NCBI GenBank assembly: GCA_036376915.1
Contig: DASUZK010000084.1
Span: forward strand, 1-15,342
Source: VRUE01 sp036376915
GTDB taxonomy: Bacteria; Actinomycetota; Thermoleophilia; Solirubrobacterales; 70-9
Length of the DNA stretch: 15,342 nucleotides
Reading direction: 5' to 3'
The notes beneath the pieces were generated by a model. That model saw only the letters and a program-made list of their open reading frames with translations. It ran no database searches and had not been told where the DNA came from. The position numbers and the translations under genes are program-made. Within the stretch, counting starts at the first letter, position 1. Every line of letters starts with the position of its first letter. This document shows positions 7,015 to 13,827 of this stretch, piece after piece.

Positions 7015-7037
7015 CTACGATAGTGCGACGATCGTAG
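7015..7037. promoter_or_regulatory. Inverted-repeat operator of the toxin-antitoxin pair
   Basis: CTACGAT (7015-7021) and ATCGTAG (7031-7037) are a perfect 7-bp inverted repeat with a 9-base spacer. It overlaps two possible minus-strand -10 boxes (TACGAT at 7036-7031 and TATCGT at 7022-7017) just upstream of the antitoxin. Placement and geometry fit an autoregulatory antitoxin binding site. Confidence 0.6.
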
Positions 7038-7063
7038 CATTTACCCAGTCGCGACTGGCTCGC

Positions 7064-7069
7064 TAGGGT
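7064..7069 (+). promoter_or_regulatory. Candidate -10 box (TAGGGT), leaderless start
   Basis: TAGGGT lies 9 bases before ATG 7079. This places the transcription start at or next to the start codon. No ribosome binding site is present between them. Confidence 0.5.
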
Positions 7070-7078
7070 TCAGCGTCA

Positions 7079-7381
7079 ATGGTTCTCTACACCTGTGGGC
7101 AGAAGAAAACCGGGCCGGCATTCGCGCACCCCTGCGCCAAGGCGGGCAAGGCGCTCGATGCGGCTGGGTACGAGTACGAGATCAAGACCGTCGGTGGGTA
7201 CAGGCTGGCCTTCTGGACCTGGGGCAGCCGCGAGGACGACAGGACCGAGGTGAAGGAGCTGAGCGGCACCAACGAGGTGCCGATCCTCGTCCTCGACGAC
7301 GGTGAGGTGATCTCCGGCTCGGGCACGATCGCGCGCTGGGCTCGTGAGCACCCGGCGGCACGGGCCGCGGCAGGCAGCTAA
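7079..7381 (+). CDS. Small thioredoxin-fold protein (GST N-terminal/glutaredoxin-like)
   Basis: A 100-aa single-domain protein. The N-terminal strand L-Y-T-C-G leads to Cys6, followed by A-H-P-C with Cys19 before the first helix (C-A-K-A-G-K-A-L-D-A-A-G), then N-E-V-P-I-L-V-L-D-D-G with the cis-Pro68 of thioredoxin folds, and S-G-S-G-T-I-A-R-W, the position where GST N-terminal domains bind the glutathione gamma-glutamyl group. There is no GST C-terminal helical domain. The two cysteines are 13 residues apart, not C-x-x-C, so redox activity is uncertain. It likely acts in thiol chemistry in the cytoplasm; the substrate is unknown. It is predicted to be leaderless. Its stop overlaps the convergent P450 stop by 4 bases. 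Confidence 0.82.
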   Translation: MVLYTCGQKKTGPAFAHPCAKAGKALDAAGYEYEIKTVGGYRLAFWTWGSREDDRTEVKELSGTNEVPILVLDDGEVISGSGTIARWAREHPAARAAAGS

Positions 7382-8706
7382 GCCGCTACGAGGTCGCGCT
7401 CGCGCGCCGGGTGGCGGGCGGTGAGGACGACCGGGGTGCCGCCCTTGGGCGAGAGGGTGATGCTGCGGCGGCCGATCTTCTCCGGCGCCGGGTCGGCCTT
7501 GTGCAGCTCGCAGCGGGTCAGCACCTCACGCAGGACGATCCGCATCTCGAACTCGGAGAAGGCGGCGCCGATGCAGCGGCGCACGCCGCCGCCGAAGGGG
7601 ACCCAAGCGTAGGTGTCCGGGCCCTCGTCGAGGAAGCGCTCGGGGCGGAAGGCGAAGGGCTCGGGATAGACGTCGGCGCGAGTATGGGTGAGCCAGATCG
7701 CCGGCGTCACGTCGGTGCCGGCGGGCAGGGTGAGGCCGTCGACGCTGAGCTCGGTGCCCAGGCGGCGCCCGGCCAGCGGCACCACGGGGCGCAGGCGCAG
7801 GGCCTCGGTGATCGTCGCCCGCATGTACTCGTCCTCGCCCGCCTCGATCGAGTCGCGCAGGCGCCGCAGCGGCTCGGGGTGGCGGAGCAAGAGGTCGAAG
7901 GTCCAGGCCAGCGCGGTCGCCGTCGTCTCGTGCCCGGCGAGCAGGAGCGTCAGCAGCTGGTCGCGGAGGTCGACGTCGGCCAGCCCGTCGCCGTCCTCGA
8001 AGCGGGCTGCCATCAGGATCGAGAGGATGTCGTCGCGCTCCTCGAAGCTTTCCTCGGCGCGGCGCTCGGAGATCTCGGCGTAGAGCAGCTCGTCGACCGC
8101 CCTCAGCTGCTCCTCGAACTGGGTCCACGGCCCGCGATTGGTGAAGCGCCTCGTCGCCAGCGCCAGCAGCTGGGTGAACGGGGAGGCGGTCTCCTCCAGC
8201 ACGTCGGTGAGCAGGCGGCGGAGCTTCTCCAGCCGGGGGCCCTCGGCGACGCCGAAGACGACGCGCAGGATGATGTCCAGGGTGATCGCCTGCATCTGGG
8301 GATGAATGCGGAATTCCTCCCCCAGCGGCCAGGAGTCGATGCTGGCGTCGACGATCTCTTCCATGACCGGCTCATACGAGCGCATCCGCTCACCGTGGAA
8401 GGCGGGCAGCATCAGCTTGCGGTGGGCGAGATGGTCGGCGCCTTCGAGCAGCAGCAGCGAGCGCGAGCCGAGCACCGGCTCGAGGAAGACCTCGCGGCCC
8501 GGCGGCAGGCCGTGGGCGCGCTCCGTGTAGAGGGCCTTGATCGCGGCCGGGTCGGAGATCATCACCATCGGCCGCTCGAAGCCGAGGAACTTGACGCTGA
8601 AGTTGTCGCCGATCCTCTCCCGGCACTCCTGCATGAAAGGGAGCGGCCGGAAGGCCCAGCGCAGGGTTTGGACCAAGGGCGGACTCTTCAGTTCGGGCGG
8701 CAGCAT
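7378..8706 (-). CDS. Cytochrome P450
   Basis: A 442-aa soluble bacterial P450 monooxygenase with no membrane anchor. Hallmarks are the C-helix H-R-K-L-M-L-P-A-F at 95-103, the oxygen-binding I-helix A-G-H-E-T-T at 257-262, the K-helix E-A-L-R at 301-304, P-E-R-F at 355-358, and the heme loop F-G-G-G-V-R-R-C-I-G at 371-380 with Cys378 as the iron ligand. All essential residues are present. The substrate cannot be told; no ferredoxin or reductase gene is nearby, so electrons must come from elsewhere. ATG 8706 gives a sensible N-terminus (M-L-P-P-E-L). No ribosome binding site is seen; GATCCT ends 7 bases upstream of the ATG, a weak leaderless-type -10. It is divergent from purC across a palindromic element and convergent with the GST-like gene. 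Confidence 0.96.
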   Translation of the reverse strand: MLPPELKSPPLVQTLRWAFRPLPFMQECRERIGDNFSVKFLGFERPMVMISDPAAIKALYTERAHGLPPGREVFLEPVLGSRSLLLLEGADHLAHRKLMLPAFHGERMRSYEPVMEEIVDASIDSWPLGEEFRIHPQMQAITLDIILRVVFGVAEGPRLEKLRRLLTDVLEETASPFTQLLALATRRFTNRGPWTQFEEQLRAVDELLYAEISERRAEESFEERDDILSILMAARFEDGDGLADVDLRDQLLTLLLAGHETTATALAWTFDLLLRHPEPLRRLRDSIEAGEDEYMRATITEALRLRPVVPLAGRRLGTELSVDGLTLPAGTDVTPAIWLTHTRADVYPEPFAFRPERFLDEGPDTYAWVPFGGGVRRCIGAAFSEFEMRIVLREVLTRCELHKADPAPEKIGRRSITLSPKGGTPVVLTARHPARERDLVAA

Positions 8707-8723
8707 CGAACAAAGGATCGCAG

Positions 8724-8823
8724 AGTGGCATGGGACAGGTGCCCCTCGGACCGGCGGACACTCAAAGTGAGGCGCTCATCGCGCGTCACTTGTCGGGACG
8801 AGGGGCACCTGTCCCATGCCACT
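8724..8823. repeat. 100-bp palindromic element with perfect 25-bp arms
   Basis: Positions 8724-8748 and 8799-8823 are exact reverse complements (25 of 25). The middle holds a second hairpin: 8765-8770 with 8786-8791, then 8772-8775 with 8781-8784, around a 5-base loop. The arm contains ATGGGACAGGTGCC, which recalls the GGGACAGG-type termini of REP-like repeats linked to RAYT transposases; that resemblance is from memory. It fills most of the space between the divergent P450 and purC genes. Confidence 0.9.
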
Positions 8824-8845
8824 ACGCTCCGACCCGCGAGATAGC

Positions 8846-8851
8846 TAGCAT
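8846..8851 (+). promoter_or_regulatory. Candidate -10 box (TAGCAT) for purC, leaderless start
   Basis: TAGCAT is followed by 7 bases and then GTG 8859. There is no ribosome binding site in that spacer. It supports this GTG as the true start and a leaderless purC mRNA. Confidence 0.5.
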
Positions 8852-8858
8852 CGAGTCC

Positions 8859-9707
8859 GTGCCGCCGGTCCAGGATTTGAAGCTTCATTCGTCGGGGAAG
8901 GTCCGTGAGATCTACGAGTGGGAGGACGACCTGCTGATGGTCGCCTCCGACCGGATCTCGATCTACGACGTGGTGATGCCGACGCCAATCCCCGACAAGG
9001 GCAAGGTGCTGAACCGGATCTCGGAATTCTGGTTCGAGCTGACCGAGGACATCGTCCCCAACCACTTCGTCTCCGCCGACGTGCCCGAAGAGGTGGCCGA
9101 ACGGGCGATGCGGGTGCGGCGGCTGGAGATGTACCCGGTCGAGTGCGTCGTGCGCGGCTACCTCTCCGGCTCGGGCTGGAAGGAATACAAGCGCGACGGA
9201 ACGGTCTGCGGGATCGAGCTGCCCGCCGGCCTGCTCGAGTCCGACAAGCTCCCGGAGCCGATCTTCACCCCCGCGACCAAGGCCGAGATCGGCGACCACG
9301 ACGAGAACGTCGACTTCGACCGCGCCGCCGAGATCGTCGGCGACCGGGCGCTGATGGAGGAGCTGCGGCGCATATCGATCGAGGTCTACGTGCGCGGCGC
9401 TGAGCACGCGGCCGCGCGCGGGATCATCCTCGCCGACACCAAGTTCGAGCTGGGCCGCCACGCCGGCGCCGAGATCGTCCTCGCCGACGAGGTCCTGACC
9501 CCCGACTCCTCGCGCTTCTGGCCGGCCGACCGCTACGAGCCGGGCAAGACGCAGCCCTCCTTCGACAAGCAGTTCGTGCGCGACTGGGCCGACGCGGAGG
9601 GCTGGGACCACACCCCGCCCGCCCCGGAGCTGCCGCCCGACGTGGTCGAGCAGACGCGGGCCAAGTACGTCGAGGCCTACGAGCGGATCACCGGGCGCTC
9701 GTTCTAA
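8859..9707 (+). CDS. purC: SAICAR synthetase
   Basis: A 282-aa enzyme that couples aspartate to CAIR with ATP to give SAICAR. The N-terminus K-L-H-S-S-G-K-V-R-E-I-Y (8-19) is the nucleotide-binding entry. A-S-D-R-I-S-I-Y-D at 29-37, signature 1 (F-T-P-A-T-K-A-E-I-G-D-H-D-E-N at 136-150) and signature 2 (L-A-D-T-K-F-E-L-G at 191-199) are all intact. Length is typical of the larger single-domain form. The frame stays open upstream to 8730, but that extension would run through the palindrome, so GTG 8859, 7 bases after a TAGCAT box, is taken as the start. It stands alone rather than in a purine operon. Its last 20 bases overlap the convergent cupin gene. Confidence 0.97.
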   Translation: MPPVQDLKLHSSGKVREIYEWEDDLLMVASDRISIYDVVMPTPIPDKGKVLNRISEFWFELTEDIVPNHFVSADVPEEVAERAMRVRRLEMYPVECVVRGYLSGSGWKEYKRDGTVCGIELPAGLLESDKLPEPIFTPATKAEIGDHDENVDFDRAAEIVGDRALMEELRRISIEVYVRGAEHAAARGIILADTKFELGRHAGAEIVLADEVLTPDSSRFWPADRYEPGKTQPSFDKQFVRDWADAEGWDHTPPAPELPPDVVEQTRAKYVEAYERITGRSF

Positions 9708-10299
9708 GCAGCGAGCGGCCGTACTGGGGATAGGTGCCGCGATAGCCCCGCGCCCGGGCGATGGGACGCAGGATGCCGAAGGCCAGCGACTGGACCGCGG
9801 CGGGCGGGCGCCTGAGGACCAGGACGTCGCGGAACTCGGTGGCGAACATCGCAAGCTGCAGCGGGTCGGGCATCCCCTTCTCGTCGGTGTGGCCGTCGCG
9901 GGCGAGCCCGAACAGCGTCTCGATCATCTGCAGGAACCGCGCCCCGTCGGAGACCTCGACTCGGGCGACCCCGACTCCCTCGCCTGCGTTCCACCAGTCG
10001 TGCCAGCTCCCGCGTGGGATCTCGACCACGTCGCCGGGGCCGGCGACCGACTCGGCGCCGTTGAGGCGGAAGCCGATCCTGCCCTCTTTGACCGTGAACC
10101 GCTCGTCGAAATGCCGGTGGACGTGCTCGCCGACCACGGCGCCGCCGGGCTGGACGTGGAGATCGGCTTCCAGGGAGGGATCCTCCCCCTCCCAGGGGGT
10201 CTTGACCAGGATGCCCAGCTCCCCAGTGCAGGGGTTCTCCAGCGTGTCGCCGATCGAGAGCGGCTCGGTCGCGGGCTCGAGCACGGGCGGATGGCTCAC
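9688..10299 (-). CDS. Cupin domain protein
   Basis: A 203-aa protein with a single cupin barrel. Motif 1 is G-E-H-V-H-R-H-F-D-E at 57-66, giving metal ligands His59, His61 and Glu66. Motif 2 is P-G-D-V-V-E-I-P-R-G-S-W-H at 88-100, giving His100. After the barrel, residues about 120-203 are mostly helical (M-I-E-T-L-F-G-L-A-R, then L-Q-L-A-M-F-A-T-E-F). Enzyme activity and substrate are not recognisable; cupins range from dioxygenases and isomerases to sugar-binding sensors. GTG 10299 is chosen because V-S-H-P-P-V opens the conserved part and TACCAT sits 6 bases upstream; a longer frame would run into purS. It is divergent from purS with a 52-base shared promoter region and overlaps the 3' end of purC by 20 bases. 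Confidence 0.88.
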   Translation of the reverse strand: MSHPPVLEPATEPLSIGDTLENPCTGELGILVKTPWEGEDPSLEADLHVQPGGAVVGEHVHRHFDERFTVKEGRIGFRLNGAESVAGPGDVVEIPRGSWHDWWNAGEGVGVARVEVSDGARFLQMIETLFGLARDGHTDEKGMPDPLQLAMFATEFRDVLVLRRPPAAVQSLAFGILRPIARARGYRGTYPQYGRSLLRTSAR

Positions 10300-10305
10300 G
10301 CTCCC

Positions 10306-10311
10306 ATGGTA
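10306..10311 (-). promoter_or_regulatory. Candidate -10 box (TACCAT) for the cupin gene
   Basis: Read on the minus strand, TACCAT is followed by 6 bases and then the GTG at 10299, with no ribosome binding site. It is one half of a 52-base divergent promoter region shared with purS. Confidence 0.45.
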
Positions 10312-10338
10312 AGGGCGAAGTCCGGGAGGTGGGACCGC

Positions 10339-10344
10339 TAGATT
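10339..10344 (+). promoter_or_regulatory. Candidate -10 box (TAGATT) for purSQL, leaderless start
   Basis: TAGATT is followed by 7 bases and then ATG 10352. No Shine-Dalgarno sequence lies between. This is the only plausible promoter of the purS-purQ-purL operon in the 52-base gap. Confidence 0.52.
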
Positions 10345-10351
10345 GGGCGCC

Positions 10352-10585
10352 ATGAAGGCACGCGTGCTGATCCGGCCCAAGCAGGGAATCCTCGACCCCC
10401 AGGGAAAGGCGGTCGAGCGGGCCCTGCCGGCGCTCGGCTTCGAGGGGGTCGAGCACGTCCGGGTAGGGCGCATGGTCGAGCTGGAAGCGGAGGACCCCGA
10501 GCGGCTGGGCGAGCTCTGCGAGAAGCTGCTCGCCAACCCGCTGATCGAGGACTACGAGATCGAGCGCCTCGACGGCGCGGCCTGA
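10352..10585 (+). CDS. purS: FGAM synthase subunit PurS
   Basis: A 77-aa small subunit of formylglycinamidine ribonucleotide synthase, which bridges PurQ and PurL and helps ammonia pass between them. It shows the family layout: K-A-R-V-L-I-R-P-K-Q-G-I-L-D-P-Q-G-K-A-V near the N-terminus, L-G-F-E-G-V-E-H-V-R-V-G-R near 28-40, and the C-terminal L-A-N-P-L-I-E-D-Y-E-I. ATG 10352 is used; a TTG at 10343 lies inside the presumed promoter box. The stop shares one base with the purQ start (TGATG), so synthesis of the two subunits is coupled. Confidence 0.96.
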   Translation: MKARVLIRPKQGILDPQGKAVERALPALGFEGVEHVRVGRMVELEAEDPERLGELCEKLLANPLIEDYEIERLDGAA

Positions 10586-11259
10586 TGCGCTGGGGAGTGC
10601 TCCAGTTCCCCGGCTCCTGCGACGAGCGGGACGCCCTGCACGCCTGCTCGCTGCTCGGCGAGGCACGCTTGGTCTGGCACGAGGAGCGCGACCTGGAGGG
10701 GATCGACGCGGTCGTCGTCCCCGGCGGCTTCTCCTATGGCGACTACCTCCGCGCCGGCGCGATCGCCCGCTTCTCGCCGGCGATGGAGGCGGTGGCCGAG
10801 CACGCCGCCGCGGGCGGCCCCGTGCTCGGCATCTGCAACGGCTTCCAGGTGCTGTGCGAGGCGAACCTCCTCCCCGGCGCCCTCCTCCTCAACGAGAGCA
10901 TGCGTTTCACCTGCCGCCAACTCGACCTGATCCCCGCCGACGGGCCTATAACGGACCCATATCGACCGGAATCGGCCCATCGGCCCGCGTTGTCGATCCC
11001 GGCTAAGCATGGGGAAGGGCGGTACTGGGCGCCGGAGGAGGTGCTCGATGCGCTGGAGGAGAACGGGCAGGTCGCCTACCGCTACGCGCCGGGGCAGAAC
11101 CCGAACGGCTCGGCGCGGGACATCGCCGGGGTGCGCAACGAGGCGGGGAACGTGGTCGGGCTGATGCCGCACCCCGAGCACGCGGTCGACCCGCTGACGG
11201 GATCGACCGACGGGCTGCGCGTCTTCGAGGCCGTCGCCGCTGCCGGAGTGCCGGCGTGA
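10585..11259 (+). CDS. purQ: FGAM synthase glutaminase subunit PurQ
   Basis: A 224-aa class I glutamine amidotransferase that supplies ammonia to PurL for making FGAM from FGAR. The nucleophile is Cys84 in L-G-I-C-N-G-F-Q; the His and Glu partners are His196 and Glu198 in M-P-H-P-E-H-A. The N-terminus W-G-V-L-Q-F-P-G-S-C-D and P-G-G-F-S-Y-G-D at 46-53 are typical. It overlaps purS by 1 base and purL by 4 (GTGA). Codons for residues about 121-147 (10945-11025) include ATA, TAT, CGA, TTG and CAT, which are scarce in the rest of the gene, although the protein length there is normal for the family. Confidence 0.97.
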   Translation: MRWGVLQFPGSCDERDALHACSLLGEARLVWHEERDLEGIDAVVVPGGFSYGDYLRAGAIARFSPAMEAVAEHAAAGGPVLGICNGFQVLCEANLLPGALLLNESMRFTCRQLDLIPADGPITDPYRPESAHRPALSIPAKHGEGRYWAPEEVLDALEENGQVAYRYAPGQNPNGSARDIAGVRNEAGNVVGLMPHPEHAVDPLTGSTDGLRVFEAVAAAGVPA

Positions 11260-13442
11260 CGGTCGAGACAGCCAAGCACCGCGAGCTGGGCCTGACCGAC
11301 TCCGAGCTCGAGCTGATCGTCGAGAAGCTCGGGCGCGAGCCGAACGACGTCGAGCTGGCGATGTTCAGCCTGCTCTGGTCCGAGCACTGCGCCTACAAGC
11401 ACTCGCGCAAGCTGCTGCGCCGGCTGCCGACCGAGGGCGAGCGGGTGGTGATGGGGCCGGGCGAGAACGCCGGCGCGGTCGACGTCGGCAGCGGCTACGC
11501 GGTCGCCTTCAAGGTCGAGTCCCACAACCACCCCAGCGCGGTCGAGCCCTTCCAGGGGGCGGCGACCGGGGTCGGCGGGATCCTGCGCGACGTCTTCGCC
11601 CTCGGGGCGCGGCCGATCGCGATCCTCGACTCGCTGCGCTTCGGTGAGCTCGACTCGGTGCGCTCGCGCCACCTGCTCGACGGCGCCGTGCGCGGGATCG
11701 GCCACTACGGCAACTCGATCGGGGTGGCGAACGTCGGCGGCGAGATCTACTTCGAGGCTCCCTATGAGCACAACTGCCTGGTCAACGCGATGTGCGTGGG
11801 GATCGCCAAGCAGGACGAGATGGTGCGAGCGGCCGCCGCCGGGGTCGGCAACGCGGTCGTCCTGATGGGCGCCTCGACCGGCCGCGACGGGATCGGCGGC
11901 GCCTCGGTGCTGGCCTCGGCTGAGCTCGGCGAGGGCGACGAGGCGAAGCGCCCGACCGTGCAGATCGGTGATCCCTTCGAGGAGTCCAAGGTCCTCGAGT
12001 GCTGCCTGGAGCTGCTGGAGAAGAGGCTGCTGGTCTCGCTGCAGGACCTGGGAGCCGCGGGCCTGACGTCCTCGGCCGCGGAGATGGCCTCGGCGGGCGG
12101 CCTCGGCATCGACCTCGACGTGGCCCGGGTGCCGCTGCGCGAGGCCGATATGGAGCCCTTCGAGATCATGGTCTCCGAGTCCCAGGAGCGGATGCTCGGG
12201 GTGGTCGAGCCGGGGAAGGTGGCCGAGGTGCTCGCCGTCTGCGAGAAATGGCAGACCGGCGCGGCGGAGATCGGGACCGTGACGGACAGCGGGCAGGTGC
12301 GGGTGCTGCGCGGCGAGGAGATCGCAGGCGAGATGCCGGTCGACGCCCTGGTCGACGGCTGCCCCCTCTACGACCTCAGCCCCGCCGAGCCCGACGTGTG
12401 GATCTACGGCAACCGGGCGACGCTCGATCCCGGTGCCTCGGCCGAGGACACGCTGCTTGCGCTGCTCTCCTCCCCCAGCGTCGCCTCCAAGCGCTGGGCC
12501 TTCGAGCAGTACGACTCGGTCGTCGGCTCGCGCACGGTGCGCCGGCCCGAGTCGGCCGACGCCGCCGTCCTGCAGCTCCCCGAGGCGGGCAACGCGATCG
12601 CCGTCTCGATCGACGGCAACGGGCGGCGGGTTGCCTGCGACCCCTACGCGGGCACGGTCGAGGCGGTACTCGAGTGCGCCCAGAACCTCGCCTGCGTCGG
12701 CGCCGAGCCGCTCGGGCTGACCAACTGCCTCAACTTCGGCAACCCCGAGAAACCGGCCCCCGCCTGGCATCTCGACCGAGCGGTCAGCGGCCTCGCCGAC
12801 GCCTGCAACGCGCTCGGCGTGCCCGTCGTCGGCGGCAACGTCTCCCTCTACAACGAGGGCCCGGAAGGCCCGATCTACCCGACCCCGGTCGTCGGCATGG
12901 TCGGCGAGCTACCCGACCCGGCCCAGGCCTGCGGCAGCGCCTTCGTCAGGGAGGGCGACGCGATCGGCCTGCTCGGCCCCTTCGCCCCCTCCCTCGCCGG
13001 CTCCGAGCTGGCCAAGCTGCGGGGCGAGCTGGAGATGGGTCTCCCCCAGCCTGAGGTCGCCGCGGTCGCCGCCGCCTGCACGGCCGTCCGCGACGCCGTC
13101 CGCGCCGGCAAGCTCTCCTCCGCTCACGACATCAGCGACGGCGGGCTCGCCTGCGCCCTGGCCGAGTGCGCGATTGGCAGCGGCCTCGGCTGCAGCGTCG
13201 ACGTCCAGCCGCTGCGCGAACGCGGCTGCTCTCCCCGGGACGCTCTCTTCGGCGAGGGGTCGGGCGGATTCCTGCTCAGTGGGGACCGAGCCGAGCTGGA
13301 GGAGATCGGCGCGATCGTGTTCGGCAAAGTCGGGGGCACGACGATCGAGGTTGCTGCCGGAGATCGCGGCTTCACCCTCGGACTCGACGGTGCCGAGAGC
13401 GCCTGGCGCTCGCTGGACGGACGCTTGGCCTCCGAGTCATAG
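11256..13442 (+). CDS. purL: FGAM synthase large subunit PurL
   Basis: A 728-aa ATP-dependent synthase subunit that converts FGAR and ammonia to FGAM. The length is that of the small PurL used with separate PurS and PurQ, not the fused enteric form. Visible motifs are W-S-E-H-C-A-Y-K-H-S at 41-50 with catalytic-type His44, M-G-P-G-E-N-A-G at 66-73, V-E-S-H-N-H-P-S-A-V-E-P-F-Q at 87-100, G-A-A-T-G-V-G-G-I at 101-109, S-L-Q-D-L-G-A-A-G-L-T in the first half, and G-G-N-V-S-L-Y-N-E in the second. GTG 11256 overlaps the purQ stop by 4 bases and gives the conserved N-terminus. It ends the purSQL operon, directly before a strong hairpin. Confidence 0.98.
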   Translation: MTVETAKHRELGLTDSELELIVEKLGREPNDVELAMFSLLWSEHCAYKHSRKLLRRLPTEGERVVMGPGENAGAVDVGSGYAVAFKVESHNHPSAVEPFQGAATGVGGILRDVFALGARPIAILDSLRFGELDSVRSRHLLDGAVRGIGHYGNSIGVANVGGEIYFEAPYEHNCLVNAMCVGIAKQDEMVRAAAAGVGNAVVLMGASTGRDGIGGASVLASAELGEGDEAKRPTVQIGDPFEESKVLECCLELLEKRLLVSLQDLGAAGLTSSAAEMASAGGLGIDLDVARVPLREADMEPFEIMVSESQERMLGVVEPGKVAEVLAVCEKWQTGAAEIGTVTDSGQVRVLRGEEIAGEMPVDALVDGCPLYDLSPAEPDVWIYGNRATLDPGASAEDTLLALLSSPSVASKRWAFEQYDSVVGSRTVRRPESADAAVLQLPEAGNAIAVSIDGNGRRVACDPYAGTVEAVLECAQNLACVGAEPLGLTNCLNFGNPEKPAPAWHLDRAVSGLADACNALGVPVVGGNVSLYNEGPEGPIYPTPVVGMVGELPDPAQACGSAFVREGDAIGLLGPFAPSLAGSELAKLRGELEMGLPQPEVAAVAAACTAVRDAVRAGKLSSAHDISDGGLACALAECAIGSGLGCSVDVQPLRERGCSPRDALFGEGSGGFLLSGDRAELEEIGAIVFGKVGGTTIEVAAGDRGFTLGLDGAESAWRSLDGRLASES

Positions 13443-13495
13443 CGCCTCGCCGGAAGAGCCGCCCAGCCCCGGCGGCTCTTCCGGAAGACTAGGCG
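13443..13495. terminator. Bidirectional hairpin terminator after purL
   Basis: Positions 13450-13463 and 13471-13484 form a perfect 14-bp stem with a 7-base loop. An outer 5-bp stem (13443-13447 with 13491-13495) extends it. No T-tract follows, as is common in high-GC actinobacteria. It lies between the convergent purL and small membrane protein genes and could serve both. Confidence 0.82.
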
Positions 13496-13499
13496 ACCC

Positions 13500-13742
13500 C
13501 TAGAAAGGCGCCTTCGAGCGAGCGCGCTGGCCGACTGAGTGGCTCTTGTCGGCGGCTCGCTGGGATTTCCCGAACGACTTGCTGAGGAGACGCCCCACCG
13601 GGCCGGGGGCCTTGCCGCCAGCGCGCTGGCCGAGGGAGAAGCCCTTGTCGGTGCCGCGCCTCGCGTGGTTCGACAACCTCGGCAGCAAGAACCCCAGGAT
13701 CAGCAGGAGTACGCATATTCCAACCACAGCGGCAATCAGCAT
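13500..13742 (-). CDS. Small single-pass membrane protein with a duplicated basic motif
   Basis: An 80-aa protein of unknown function. Residues 1-20 are a hydrophobic helix (A-A-V-V-G-I-C-V-L-L-L-I-L-G-F-L-L) starting almost at the first residue, then a strongly basic, Gly/Ser/Lys/Arg-rich tail. The tail holds an imperfect repeat: TDKGFSLGQRAGGKAP at 31-46 and ADKSHSVGQRARSKAP at 64-79. The tail has no acidic clusters and is expected to face the cytoplasm. The ATG at 13742 has a strong GGAGGAGGAG ribosome binding site about 7 bases upstream, so it is surely translated. It may share a transcript with the RTX protein, 85 bases upstream. It could bind nucleic acid or phospholipid, but nothing in the sequence fixes that. 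Confidence 0.78.
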   Translation of the reverse strand: MLIAAVVGICVLLLILGFLLPRLSNHARRGTDKGFSLGQRAGGKAPGPVGRLLSKSFGKSQRAADKSHSVGQRARSKAPF

Positions 13743-13827
13743 CTTGCTCTCCTCCTCCTCGACGGGTGAATTCCCTGTCTACCCTGCTCGCCCATCGGCC
13801 AAGCGTTGCAGGGTCGTCGAAGCCGAC

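Noticed and set aside
7411..8844. Open frame of 477 codons on the plus strand opposite the P450
   Set aside because: It is antisense to a P450 with every hallmark motif and shows no domain of its own.
8730..8858. N-terminal extension of purC to 8730
   Set aside because: It would translate the palindromic element, and the family N-terminus begins at about 8859.
10300..10536. N-terminal extension of the cupin frame to 10536
   Set aside because: It would cover the purS start and coding region, and the added residues are Ser/Arg-rich antisense-like sequence. GTG 10299 has a promoter box right upstream.
11082..12770. Open frame of 562 codons on the minus strand opposite purL
   Set aside because: It is fully antisense to a clear purL with all motifs; its product is Arg/Gly/Ala-rich with no domain pattern.
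13781..13814. Inverted repeat ACCCTGC/GCAGGGT with a 20-base spacer after the RTX gene
   Set aside because: Seven pairs with a long loop and no T-tract are too weak to call a terminator or operator.
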